Made by a program: the position numbers and the translations under genes | Assembly (NCBI RefSeq): GCF_900103715.1 | Contig: NZ_FNHL01000005.1 | Coordinates: 1-64,000 of the forward strand | DNA length: 64,000 nt | Source of the DNA: Halogranum gelatinilyticum | GTDB taxonomy: Archaea; Halobacteriota; Halobacteria; Halobacteriales; Haloferacaceae | Direction of reading: 5' to 3' | Shown here: in pieces, positions 15,259 through 22,466 of the stretch | Numbering within the stretch: the first letter of the stretch is position 1 | How the letters are laid out: the number at the start of each line of letters is the position of its first letter | Notes under the pieces: generated by a model | Databases searched by the model: none | The model's input: the letters and a program-made list of their open reading frames with translations, nothing else | What the model was told of the DNA's origin: nothing

Positions 15259-15750
15259 ATGCATATGGTCATTTACGCTCTGGTAGAGGCATCGACGCGA
15301 GATGACGCAGTGGCCACCGGCAAAGCAGTGTTCGACCGACTGGTGGGCGCAGGCCCGCATTCCCCCGCCGTGTTCGACTACTACGTGACCTTCGACGAGG
15401 AGAACACGACGGTCGCAGGCAAAGCGCGGTGGGGCGATTTACCGGCTGCAGCCCCCGTCGACTCAAACGATGGGCAGGACCTACTCGACCAAGGATGGGA
15501 AGCGACGAAAGAAGAGTTCGAGCGCAATCTCGAACGCGTAAAGGAAGCCATCGACGAACTCTCCGACGAGGAAATCATGCGCGATGAGGACCTCGCTCGG
15601 CACGCGTTCCACCAAGTCGGTGCGTACGACGGGCCGTCGGTGTTCCTGTACGACCAGCACGCGACCGGCATCCGGCATCGCGAACAACTGGATCGAATCC
15701 TCGAAGAGAGTGAAGACCTCTGGATCGTCCCCGCCGACGTCCACTTCTAA
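15259..15750 (+). CDS. Hypothetical protein (163 aa)
   Basis: It begins MHMVIYALVEASTRDDAVATGK, a ferredoxin-like beta-alpha start. The C-terminal part, FLYDQHATG then LEESEDLWIVPADVHF, resembles a segment of the 294-aa zinc-ribbon protein at 10985, pointing to a shared domain. ATG 15265 is an alternative start. It carries hairpin element 3 in its leader, and the zinc-ribbon gene at 15754 follows after 3 nt, so the two are probably co-transcribed. Function unknown. Confidence 0.6.
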   Translation: MHMVIYALVEASTRDDAVATGKAVFDRLVGAGPHSPAVFDYYVTFDEENTTVAGKARWGDLPAAAPVDSNDGQDLLDQGWEATKEEFERNLERVKEAIDELSDEEIMRDEDLARHAFHQVGAYDGPSVFLYDQHATGIRHREQLDRILEESEDLWIVPADVHF

Positions 15751-15753
15751 CCG

Positions 15754-16119
15754 ATGTCCCGGATCACAAACTGGACACGGGAGAGTCGCTCACCGTCGCT
15801 TGCGTATCGAAACACCGATACTGGAGCCCGAGCCGTTCTCCACCGTGCACCGGACTCCTACCGGTACAAGTGGCGGGCAGCAATCCTCGTCGACGGCTAT
15901 CCGGTCTGGTCACGTGGCTTCGAGACGAAGCAGGTGACAGCCTTTCGGGACGCTCTCCGAGACAGACCACTCCCTGAGCTGACCTGCCCTGAGTGCCCGA
16001 ACGACGACGTTCTCGTCGGTGAGAAGGCATCTGACGGGGCGAAGGTACAGCGCTGGTTCGACTGTCCCGATTGTGGCTACGAAGCTCGCTCGAAGGTAGT
16101 CTACGGCGCTGAACGCTAA
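15754..16119 (+). CDS. Small zinc-ribbon protein (121 aa)
   Basis: The C-terminal half has a four-Cys ribbon: CPEC near residue 73 and CPDCGYEARSK near residue 103. The N-terminal half is basic and aromatic (DSYRYKWRAAILVDGYP). It is encoded 3 nt after the preceding gene and is likely co-translated. Small zinc proteins of this sort are very common on haloarchaeal plasmids; the role here is unknown but nucleic-acid contact is plausible. Confidence 0.6.
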   Translation: MSRITNWTRESRSPSLAYRNTDTGARAVLHRAPDSYRYKWRAAILVDGYPVWSRGFETKQVTAFRDALRDRPLPELTCPECPNDDVLVGEKASDGAKVQRWFDCPDCGYEARSKVVYGAER

Positions 16120-16144
16120 GGTCACAAGACGTCCAGCGGTAGCG

Positions 16145-16170
16145 TTTTTCTGGGGCAGGAGGGGTGGCCC
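16145..16170 (+). promoter_or_regulatory. Leader hairpin element 4
   Basis: T5 (16145-16149), arm GGGC (16153-16156), loop AGGAGGGGTG, arm GCCC (16167-16170). The arms are strand-swapped relative to other copies (GGGC/GCCC instead of CCCC/GGGG) yet still pair. The start codon is at 16195. Confidence 0.6.
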
Positions 16171-16194
16171 GAGTCAAACGGACCAGATCTACAG

Positions 16195-16590
16195 ATGAGT
16201 CTGGACGTCATCGACCGTCACAGCGAAGCACTGTTCGAGTTCCTCTGGTGTCCCGTCTGCGGGCACGAGGTGTTCAGCTACATCCCCTTCGAGGGCGTGT
16301 TCTGCAAGAACTGCAACACACAGGTGGAACTCCAAGAGTCGCAAGAGGATCGTGGCTACGAGGAGGCCGTGCTCGCCTGCTTCGATACTGCCACGACCTG
16401 GAATCTCCACGTCGACGAAAAACTTCGTCGCGACCTGCCTGACGGGTCGGCGAGGGTGAAAATTTTCGGCGCACCAGGTGCCTACGAGGTCGACTGGTGG
16501 AGTCCGGAACCCAGCGACGACTGGGAGCCGGTCGAGCGCGGTGAATTCAACGACATCGAAGAAGCTGCTGAGGTGTCTCACTTGGCCTAA
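16195..16590 (+). CDS. Small zinc-ribbon protein (131 aa)
   Basis: The N-terminal ribbon is CPVCGHEVFSYIPFEGVFC, followed by KNCNTQVEL, giving four Cys in the order C-x2-C...C-x2-C. The C-terminal part is acidic with several Trp (YEVDWWSPEPSDDWEPVER). Hairpin element 4 lies in its short leader. No enzyme motif is seen. Likely a structural or nucleic-acid-binding accessory protein. Confidence 0.6.
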   Translation: MSLDVIDRHSEALFEFLWCPVCGHEVFSYIPFEGVFCKNCNTQVELQESQEDRGYEEAVLACFDTATTWNLHVDEKLRRDLPDGSARVKIFGAPGAYEVDWWSPEPSDDWEPVERGEFNDIEEAAEVSHLA

Positions 16591-16611
16591 GGAGAGGCGT
16601 TCGTTGGGGAG

Positions 16612-16639
16612 TTTTTCACCCCCTGAGGGGTGCGGGGTG
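16612..16639 (+). promoter_or_regulatory. Leader hairpin element 5
   Basis: T5 (16612-16616), arm CACCCC (16617-16622), loop CTGAGGGGTGC, arm GGGGTG (16634-16639). Nearly identical to element 6, which also precedes a DUF6166 gene. The start codon is at 16668. Confidence 0.75.
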
Positions 16640-16667
16640 TTCGAACGAGCACCCCGCGAACAGAACT

Positions 16668-17072
16668 ATGAGTTGGACAAGTGATTCACAGCCATCTGGA
16701 GCGTCACACACTTCGGATGAGACCGACGTCGTCTACGTCGGCTACCGACAGCGAGGCCGCGCAATCGTCGAAAAGTATCCTGGTCGCGAACCGCTGACCC
16801 CAGATCGGAGTCTCGAGCTGGCGAACCACAGTCCCTCGGGCTTCGAATGGGGGTACAGGGGGAGTGGCCCAGCGCAACTCGCGCTCGCCCTCCTGCTCGA
16901 TTACACTGACGACGAGGACGTCGCACTGGCGGAGTACATGGCGTTCAAGGACGAAGTAGTGAGCCGATTGGAGTGTAGTGGTCCCAAACAGCGCTGGCGA
17001 CTCACAGGACACGAGATAGATGCGGCCCTTCGTGAGACAGTCGACGAACCAGTCGCACCGTCCGTCAACTAA
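16668..17072 (+). CDS. DUF6166 family protein (copy 1)
   Basis: The 134-residue protein aligns through its core with the gene at 17708: TPDRSLELANHSPSGFEWGY against APDRSLDLVRQSRPGFEWGD, then LLLDYTDDE in both, then VVSRLECSGP against VVSQLECSGP. This is the DUF6166 pattern as I recall it, a haloarchaeal family of unknown function. The next gene begins 17 nt later. The presence of two paralogs, each with a near-identical leader hairpin, shows that promoter and gene were duplicated as one cassette. Confidence 0.7.
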   Translation: MSWTSDSQPSGASHTSDETDVVYVGYRQRGRAIVEKYPGREPLTPDRSLELANHSPSGFEWGYRGSGPAQLALALLLDYTDDEDVALAEYMAFKDEVVSRLECSGPKQRWRLTGHEIDAALRETVDEPVAPSVN

Positions 17073-17089
17073 CAGTCAGAGAACAATCC

Positions 17090-17368
17090 ATGCCAGAATC
17101 CACCCAGCAGTCCCGTACGAACGCAGAATCGACCGATAACAGTGAGCGACAGGAACCAACTGAGTACGTCGAGCGAAGCGATGTCGGGGTCTCCCTCACT
17201 GTGAAGCTCAAACGGGGAACCGGCACCAGAGATCAGGACGAGGTGATCGCGAAAGCGAAAGGCAAGACGCTTGAGGATGCCCGAGAGGACATGGAATCCC
17301 TTCGGGGATACATCCACGACCTCGCCGAAGACGCCCGCCAGATCCAACCGGGGGAAGACGACGAGTAG
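17090..17368 (+). CDS. Small hypothetical protein (92 aa, possibly DUF7389)
   Basis: A disordered acidic N-terminus is followed by a compact beta-beta-alpha segment (VGVSLTVKLKRGTGTRDQDE, then VIAKAKGKTLEDAREDME). That resembles small haloarchaeal DUF7389-type proteins, a call made from memory. It follows the DUF6166 gene by 17 nt and precedes a 72-aa gene, so the three likely form one transcript driven by element 5. Confidence 0.5.
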   Translation: MPESTQQSRTNAESTDNSERQEPTEYVERSDVGVSLTVKLKRGTGTRDQDEVIAKAKGKTLEDAREDMESLRGYIHDLAEDARQIQPGEDDE

Positions 17369-17417
17369 CGAGCAGGTGCGGTCTATTTCGCCTCTGAAAA
17401 AGCGGAGTCGATCATCA

Positions 17418-17636
17418 GTGAGCAACTCAGAAGAGCAAGAACGAGATTCGAACGGACTGTCGCCAGCACAGCGACTCGAACCACCAAACTCGCGACTCAT
17501 CAATGCGGGAATCGTGACGATTCACGATATGGAGACGCTGCGAGCGTGTGTCGCGTACGAGAACGCGAATCAGCAGCGTGTTCGGATTCTTCGCCAGCTC
17601 AAGCAACAGGCCGACGAAATCCGTTCAAAAGACTGA
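17418..17636 (+). CDS. Small hypothetical protein (72 aa)
   Basis: A GTG start at 17418 is preferred, because upstream in-frame sequence overlaps the previous gene. The sequence LINAGIVTIHDMETLRACVAYENANQQ followed by RVRILRQLKQQADEIR is coding-like: a short helix-strand then a C-terminal amphipathic helix. Family unknown. Confidence 0.5.
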   Translation: MSNSEEQERDSNGLSPAQRLEPPNSRLINAGIVTIHDMETLRACVAYENANQQRVRILRQLKQQADEIRSKD

Positions 17637-17656
17637 ATCACTGCTCGTGGAGGCTG

Positions 17657-17685
17657 TTTTTCACCCCCGGTAGGGGTGCGGGGTG
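17657..17685 (+). promoter_or_regulatory. Leader hairpin element 6
   Basis: T5 (17657-17661), arm CACCCC (17662-17667), loop CGGTAGGGGTGC, arm GGGGTG (17680-17685). The arms match element 5; the loop differs at its 5' side. The start codon is at 17708. Confidence 0.75.
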
Positions 17686-17707
17686 TTCGACCTCCCGCGT
17701 TCGACAC

Positions 17708-18394
17708 ATGAAGACGAATTCTACGGACGATCCCAGAACAGACGTACAGACTGCGAGCGACCCTTGCCCGACGAACAGAGACCACGTCGAGTATGTGGGG
17801 ATGCGCGTCGACGACAGACCAGTCGTACTCAACCTCACCGAACACGAGCGACTCGCCCCCGACCGAAGCCTCGATCTCGTACGACAGAGTAGGCCGGGAT
17901 TCGAGTGGGGCGACACTGGCAGCGGTTCGGCACAGCTCGCCTGTGGACTCCTCCTCGATTACACCGACGACGAAGCCGTCGCCTCCCAGCACTACATCCA
18001 GTTCCGCGATGACGTGGTGAGCCAGCTGGAGTGCAGTGGACCAGCCAATTGCTGGCATCTCACCGGCGACGACATCGAAGCCGCACTCGCGGGCGTAACC
18101 AAGCACGAAGCACTCACGCCGGATGGTGGAACGCCAACCCCGTCACTTCCAGTAAACTGGAGTGCCGTGAGTCGGTCAGAACGGACAGTCTTCCAGCGGC
18201 GAGACATCGACCACTACGTCGTCCTTGGTGAAGGGACCGAGGAGTGGCTGCTCCTGCTCTGTGCGCAGGGCGACCGTGCGTATCCCGCTCCGCTCGACAT
18301 ACGTACCGTTCCGATTGAGGAGAATCCTGCTCCTGCCGTGCGGGAACTCGTTGCCGAGAGCAACGACCTCGTCGAGCCGGAGGTGGATGCGTGA
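17708..18394 (+). CDS. DUF6166 family protein with extra C-terminal domain (copy 2)
   Basis: The start is ATG 17708. Residues ~25-130 are homologous to the protein at 16668. Residues ~150-228 are an added domain (VFQRRDIDHYVVLGEGTEEW then LLLLCAQGDRAYPAPLDIRT) that copy 1 lacks. Its stop overlaps the GTG of a 53-aa gene (GTGA at 18391-18394). It shares the leader hairpin type with copy 1. Unknown function; duplication followed by fusion is the simplest history. Confidence 0.7.
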   Translation: MKTNSTDDPRTDVQTASDPCPTNRDHVEYVGMRVDDRPVVLNLTEHERLAPDRSLDLVRQSRPGFEWGDTGSGSAQLACGLLLDYTDDEAVASQHYIQFRDDVVSQLECSGPANCWHLTGDDIEAALAGVTKHEALTPDGGTPTPSLPVNWSAVSRSERTVFQRRDIDHYVVLGEGTEEWLLLLCAQGDRAYPAPLDIRTVPIEENPAPAVRELVAESNDLVEPEVDA

Positions 18395-18552
18395 TAGAGA
18401 CCCTCCACCTCTCCCGAGCCACCTACCAGCTCATCGAACGCGCCGTCGAGGCACTGGAGCGCATCGGCCACGAACTCGAGCGGTACAACGACAAGCAGGA
18501 ACGTCAGAGAACCGAGAGCACAGACGTCTCGGCGGGGCGCGACGATTCATGA
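18391..18552 (+). CDS. Small hypothetical protein (53 aa)
   Basis: GTG start overlapping the DUF6166 stop. The product (IETLHLSRATYQLIERAVEA then LERIGHELERYNDKQERQRT) is a single long amphipathic helix with a charged tail. Its stop overlaps the ATG at 18549 of the broken Mom-like gene, so it sits in a tightly coupled chain of genes. Confidence 0.5.
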   Translation: MIETLHLSRATYQLIERAVEALERIGHELERYNDKQERQRTESTDVSAGRDDS

Positions 18553-18730
18553 CCAGCGTCCACCACGATGATGGGACTGACGGACTGGGTTTCAGTTCAC
18601 ACGGGCGTCGGGCGGGTGTGACTGTCCGATCCATCGCGACGGCGAACCGGTCACGGCGCCGCTTGGACTACAATTCGCCGAGCGAGTCAAAATCGAGACG
18701 ATTCCCCAACACGTCGCTGGCGCAATCTAC
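18549..18730 (+). pseudogene. Mom-like DNA-modification gene, 5' part (frameshifted, interrupted)
   Basis: The ATG at 18549 opens MTSVHHDDGTDG. The coding signal then shifts frame near 18580 and continues as GFQFTRASGGCDCPIHRDGE ... IETIPQHVAGAIY up to 18730, where a TnpB element begins. The gene resumes at 20148 with EAHHSYMDDVPLTN in the matching frame. The Cys pair CDC and later His suggest a small metal site. Both a one-base indel and the insertion disable this half. Confidence 0.6.
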
Positions 18731-20147
18731 AGATAAGCAAGGCGAGTGCCCCGAGGATTGACCTCGGGGGTGAAGCCGAGAATACCCAACCTATCAATGA
18801 TAACCCATACCATTACAACATCCGAGTACGTCGAATAGCGTATGGAGAAGTCGCTTACGAAGACACTCGTCTTCCAACTCCAACCCGATGACGGGCGACT
18901 TCTCTCTGAGGCGTATCACGAAGCACGATGGGTGTACAACCAGACCATTCAGTTAGCGACAAACGGAATGGACTGGAACGACATCTCACCCCGTCTCGAA
19001 GACGAGGCAGACCTCGTGAAGAATACGACGCAACGAGTCGTCGCAAAGTCGTTAGAGGCACTTCAGCAATCCTACGACCGAGACGACTACAACATGCCCA
19101 GTCACGAGAAAACTGGCCCATACCCGTTGCGAATGAACTTCACCGAAGGCTACAGTCTCACACTCGAAGACGGCGGGATACACTACCGAATTAGTGCCAA
19201 ACCGTACAATCCGGTCAAGGGCACGCTCCGTGGTTCGCCCGACAATTTCGAACTTCTCGAACAAGCCCTCGGAAGCGACAAGTGGCGTGTTGGAACAGCA
19301 GAAGCGATGGTTCGCAACGGCAACCACGAACTGCACGTCAACGTTACCCACCTCAAAGCGACAGTCTGCGACAAACAGGACGCTCGAACCATTGTGGGCG
19401 TGGATATCAACGAGGATTGTGTGGCGCTTGCCGCCCTTCGTGAAGACGACTTCGTTGATTCAGTGGTTATCGACTACCCGGAAATCAAGCAAGAGCGTCA
19501 TCGGTACTTCACGATGCGGAAACGGATGCAGAACGTAGGGCAGACAGCGTTCGACCGCGTGTTTGAGAACAAAGAGGAGCGATACGTTCACGACCAACTC
19601 CACCAAGTCTCCCGGCGAATCGTGGAGTGGGTTCAGCAATTCGAGTCGCCACTCGTTGTGTTTGAAGACCTCAAGCATATGCGAGAGTCGATTAACTATG
19701 GCACTCGGATGAATCGTCGGTTGCACTCGTTGCCGTTTCACAAACTCCGCTCGTTCGTCGCGTACAAAGCGGCGTTCGAGGGGATTCCAAGCGATGATAT
19801 TGACCCTGCTTACACCAGTCAGACCTGTTCTTTTACGGGGTGTGAGCATACGGCTCGGTCGAATCGCCGGAAGAAGCGGTTCAAGTGCAAAGCGTGTGGT
19901 CGGCAAGACCACGCTGACCGGAACGCGGCAGTAAATATTGCGAAGAAGGGGTTGGAGTCGTTGAATCGAAATGTACCTGCTCTCAAGACGTTGCCGAATA
20001 TTCGGAAACTGCGACGGCAGGTATCGGGCTGTGTGAACCAGCCGACCGTGACCCACCCGACCGTTCGAGGCTATCATGCCGATGGTCGAGTGGGAGTGTC
20101 CGACTAACCCACGGGAAGCCTCGGGGCTTGACCCCCAGGCAGTTCAC
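18731..20147 (+). mobile_element. IS1341-type (IS200/IS605 family) element carrying tnpB only
   Basis: Ends were set by restoring the broken host gene: joining ...ATC-TAC (to 18730) to GAG-GCC-CAT (from 20148) rebuilds the frame. The left end has a hairpin CCCCGAGG/CCTCGGGG (18749-18769), and the right end GCCTCGGGG/CCCCCAGGC (20118-20140). The left flank ends TCTAC and the element ends TTCAC, as expected for family members that insert 3' of a short tetra- or pentanucleotide. No target duplication and no tnpA are present, so it moves only in trans. Confidence 0.75.
18842..20107 (+). CDS. tnpB: TnpB, RNA-guided nuclease of the IS200/IS605 family
   Basis: The 421-residue protein carries the RuvC-like acidic triad: D in IVGVDINED (~residue 184), E in VVFEDLKHM (~residue 278) and D in RQDHADRNAAVN (~residue 359). 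Between the last two lies a zinc finger (CSFTGC ... CKACGRQ). The N-terminal HTH/wedge half is normal. TnpB uses an RNA from the element's right end to cut DNA beside a TAM, helping the element persist. All catalytic residues are present, so it is probably active. It is encoded alone, without TnpA. Confidence 0.9.
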   Translation: MEKSLTKTLVFQLQPDDGRLLSEAYHEARWVYNQTIQLATNGMDWNDISPRLEDEADLVKNTTQRVVAKSLEALQQSYDRDDYNMPSHEKTGPYPLRMNFTEGYSLTLEDGGIHYRISAKPYNPVKGTLRGSPDNFELLEQALGSDKWRVGTAEAMVRNGNHELHVNVTHLKATVCDKQDARTIVGVDINEDCVALAALREDDFVDSVVIDYPEIKQERHRYFTMRKRMQNVGQTAFDRVFENKEERYVHDQLHQVSRRIVEWVQQFESPLVVFEDLKHMRESINYGTRMNRRLHSLPFHKLRSFVAYKAAFEGIPSDDIDPAYTSQTCSFTGCEHTARSNRRKKRFKCKACGRQDHADRNAAVNIAKKGLESLNRNVPALKTLPNIRKLRRQVSGCVNQPTVTHPTVRGYHADGRVGVSD

Positions 20148-20163
20148 GAGGCCCATCATTCCT
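20010..20163 (+). ncRNA. Predicted omega RNA (TnpB guide RNA)
   Basis: In this family the guide scaffold overlaps the 3' end of tnpB and runs to the right end of the element, with ~16 nt of flanking DNA as guide. Here that would end at the TTCAC boundary (20147), with guide 20148-20163 (GAGGCCCATCATTCCT) drawn from the interrupted Mom-like gene. The right-end hairpin at 20118-20140 would be part of the scaffold. The 5' boundary is a guess. Confidence 0.45.
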
Positions 20164-20630
20164 ACATGGACGATGTCCCACTCACGAACCTGGTTCATAA
20201 CGGTCTGAGCTACCAAGGACAGCTCATGGGCGCGATTACGTGGCGACACCCGCTCATCCGGTCATTGAATCTCGATGAAACCCAGTACGAAGGCGACGAG
20301 ATCGTCGAGGCAGCCCGCATCTGTATCGGTGTCGACTTCCCAAACCTCGCATCGGCAGCGCTTGCACGGTCGATGGATCAGTTCATTCGGCGTGAAGCAC
20401 GTCGACGCGGGATTCGACTCCTCCTGACGTTCGTTCGAGCGGATTACTCTGGATCAATGGTGAAAGCACTCCGGGCCAAGGGTTGGCGCTGTACGGGAAA
20501 GACGGGGACAGGCCAAGCAGGGAATCGACCGGACAAGCCGATTCGTGAGACGCCGAAATGGCGATTCGTGTGTGAGGTATCCAGTGGTCACGATAGCACA
20601 CAAACGACAGTTGAGCAGTGGTCAGCATGA
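20148..20630 (+). pseudogene. Mom-like GNAT-fold DNA-modification gene, 3' part
   Basis: After the TnpB element the frame continues EAHHSYMDDVPLTN, then GQLMGAITWRHP, EIVEAARICIGVDFPNLASA, IRLLLTFVRADYSG and LRAKGWRCTGKTG. This order matches phage Mu Mom-type proteins, GNAT-fold enzymes that convert adenine to a carbamoylmethyl form and protect DNA from restriction. The N-terminal part is at 18549-18730. The open frame from 20076 is an artefact of element sequence. The ATG at 20170 could still give a truncated protein lacking the first conserved strand. Confidence 0.65.
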
Positions 20631-20698
20631 CTCAGAAAGCGACTATCGATCACTTCGCGACGAGTGCGGCCGAGGAATCCAGCTCGTTCGCGTTATAG
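20627..20698 (+). pseudogene. Truncated small gene after the Mom-like gene
   Basis: An ATG overlapping the previous stop (ATGA) opens a 23-codon frame (MTQKATIDHFATSAAEESSS...) that stops at 20696. The coupled start and acidic composition suggest a gene whose remainder was lost at an insertion-sequence scar (IS-end-like repeat at 20746-20774). Confidence 0.35.
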
Positions 20699-20745
20699 GA
20701 ATTCGCAGAAGTCTTGCATACTCCTCGTCATTGCAGATTTCCTAT

Positions 20746-20774
20746 CTGTTGAAATCGGCGTGCTGAATATAGAG
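20746..20774 (+). repeat. IS-end-like remnant, second copy
   Basis: CTGTTGAAATC then GGCGTGCTGAATATAGAG, matching 12248-12296. The 240-nt gap 20699-20937 otherwise holds no gene that I can see. Confidence 0.5.
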
Positions 20775-20937
20775 GATTCATCGCTCACTCCGCACTGAGA
20801 ACGCCATAATTGATACTGGTACATTCCGGACGGCTCTTTACCTCACTGTTTTTCTAACGACCAATCCGCTCCGCCCCACAATGGGCACAGGAACGGGTAT
20901 TCGGGACCAAGATTACCAGTACCCACGCACTCTGTTG

Positions 20938-21345
20938 CTAGTCGTCTTCAGCTGCTGAAGACGTGCTGGCATGCAGGGGCTTGACCTTGATACTGCCACA
21001 GCTACTTGCGGTGACTTCGTACCCCTGATACTCGAAGGTGAGATGTAAATCGCCGACAACGGCTCTACGAGGGGTGACGAGTGAATCGAGAGCCTCTATG
21101 TCTACGCTTTCGTACAGTGGGTCCATGTCGAGCGAGTCCGTATCTGAGGCTGCTGCGACGGCGCTTACGACAGCCATACTCGCGACTTCATCGGTAGTGC
21201 TGAATTGAGCCTGACAGATATCTTCCTCCGCGTGGTATTCTATCGACTCAAATTCACAGAGACTCCGTGAGGGAGCGAGTGTTCGGTCTGGGTGCGAGGA
21301 CATTCTCATCTTGTTGGAGGGCGGAGAGTTATCGCTGGTCATCAC
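20938..21345 (-). CDS. HalOD1 output-domain protein
   Basis: This 135-residue protein has a C-terminal HalOD1-type domain (residues ~48-125: TTDEVASMAVVSAVAAASDT ... LHLTFEYQGYEVTASSCGSI), a halobacterial output domain usually found in signalling proteins. Its first ~19 residues (MMTSDNSPPSNKMRMSSHPD) nearly equal those of the sensor kinase at 22467-23930, and the upstream DNA is duplicated too. It is therefore a hybrid in which the promoter and N-terminus of the kinase locus are joined to a HalOD1 module. Confidence 0.7.
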   Translation of the reverse strand: MMTSDNSPPSNKMRMSSHPDRTLAPSRSLCEFESIEYHAEEDICQAQFSTTDEVASMAVVSAVAAASDTDSLDMDPLYESVDIEALDSLVTPRRAVVGDLHLTFEYQGYEVTASSCGSIKVKPLHASTSSAAEDD

Positions 21346-21514
21346 CGACTATTGTCGTCCAGACCGGGTGACTCTGGCCGTTTCATACACAACAGAGTAT
21401 TTAAATGGCACGCGAGGAAATCAAGAGCGCGAACTCGGTGAGTGCTTGTTCGATGAGTCGGCGATTCCCTCGTCGCAGGCGGGCACCGAGGGTTTGCTGT
21501 GAAACATCGAGTTC
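21301..21514. repeat. Duplicated segment, copy A (matches 23885-24098)
   Basis: About 214 nt are closely similar to 23885-24098, offset 2,584 nt. They cover a start region, a shared promoter (TATTTAAAT box) and the 3' end of a bat-type HTH gene. The copy ends where IS-type sequence (CTTGTTGAAACCC) begins at about 21520. Confidence 0.8.
21401..21514 (-). pseudogene. 3' fragment of a bacterio-opsin-activator-type gene
   Basis: On the minus strand it reads SQQTLGARLRRGNRRLIEQA, the same as the C-terminal HTH of the gene at 24006-24650. The rest of the gene is missing, replaced by the IS5-type element. Confidence 0.65.
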
Positions 21515-21516
21515 AT

Positions 21517-22440
21517 CGGCCTTGTTGAAACCCTTGCTGACAAACACAACAAGTGAGTAGCTAGAGGGAGATGGATGCTCTCCCGAAGTCACGGCTTCTT
21601 CGATTCGTTGAACAGGCTATGGTGTTGGCTCGCCGTGCTGTCAAACGGTTTTCGACACGCTATTCGCGGAAGTGGTTCACGCTCCGGCAACACGTTGTCC
21701 TGCTCTATCTCAAGGTGAAGAAGACGACCACGTACCGCGACCGGGTTGATGAACTCATCGAGATGCCTCGGATTCGTGACGCCCTCAATCTCGATTCGAT
21801 TCCCGCACCTTCGACACTCTGTAAGGCATTCGACCGCTTGGAGATGGCTGTCTGGCGGGTTCTGCTTAACGTTTCCCTTAGAAACTTGCTGCTGAACGGT
21901 GTCACTGGCATCGATGCGTCTGGGTTTGAACGGGCGCACGCCTCATCTCACTACACGAAGCGAGCGAACATAACCATCCAGCAGTTGAAGACGACGCTAT
22001 TGGTGGATACGGCGATCAACGCCGTTCTAGACTCTCATGTGACGACGACACGAAAACACGATGACAGATCGCGCCACAGATGGTGAAACGGAATGTGGCG
22101 TCCATCGTGGTGTTGTCTGGTGACAGGGGGTACGACGACCAGACGCTCCGATGGCTTGCTCACGAACACGATATTCGCCCGGTCATCAAGCATCGGGAGT
22201 TTACCCCACGTCACAAGGCGTGGAATGCACGACTGGACAGCGACCTCTACCATCGCAGAAACATGAACGAGACGGTCAACGCGACAATCAAACGAAAGTT
22301 TGGGGGGTTCGTGCGGTCACGCCGCTGGTGGAAGCAGTTCCGTGAACTCGTCGTCAAGTGTGTCGTTCACAACGTGGAACAAAGCCTCGTTGTTTCACAG
22401 AATGAGTGTGGTCGTCAGAAGTGCTAAGGAGAATGTGCCG
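21517..22440 (+). mobile_element. Damaged IS5-family (ISH-type) insertion sequence
   Basis: It comprises the IS5-like transposase frames 21571-22427 and a possible left end CTTGTTGAAACCCTTG near 21521. No matching right inverted repeat was found, so the right boundary is approximate and the element may be truncated. It interrupts the bat-like gene fragment. Confidence 0.55.
21571..22427 (+). pseudogene. IS5-family DDE transposase, frameshifted
   Basis: The first frame (21571-22086) contains the first Asp (TGIDASGFERAHASSHYTKR). The second (from about 22065 to 22427) contains the second Asp (VVLSGDRGYDD) and the Glu (RRNMNETVNATIKRKFGG). They are joined by an indel near 22060, where the frame changes in CACGATGACAGATC. 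All three DDE residues survive but on two frames, so the copy is inactive unless frameshifted. It is otherwise full length for a compact haloarchaeal IS5 transposase. Confidence 0.75.
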
Positions 22441-22466
22441 ATGAATGGAGGGGGTCCATCGGCCAC

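Noticed and set aside
16612-16639. T5 plus GC hairpin read as an intrinsic terminator
   Set aside because: The T-run precedes the stem on the plus strand and becomes an A-run after it on the minus strand, so it does not fit hairpin-then-T termination; the T-run alone could still end the upstream transcript.
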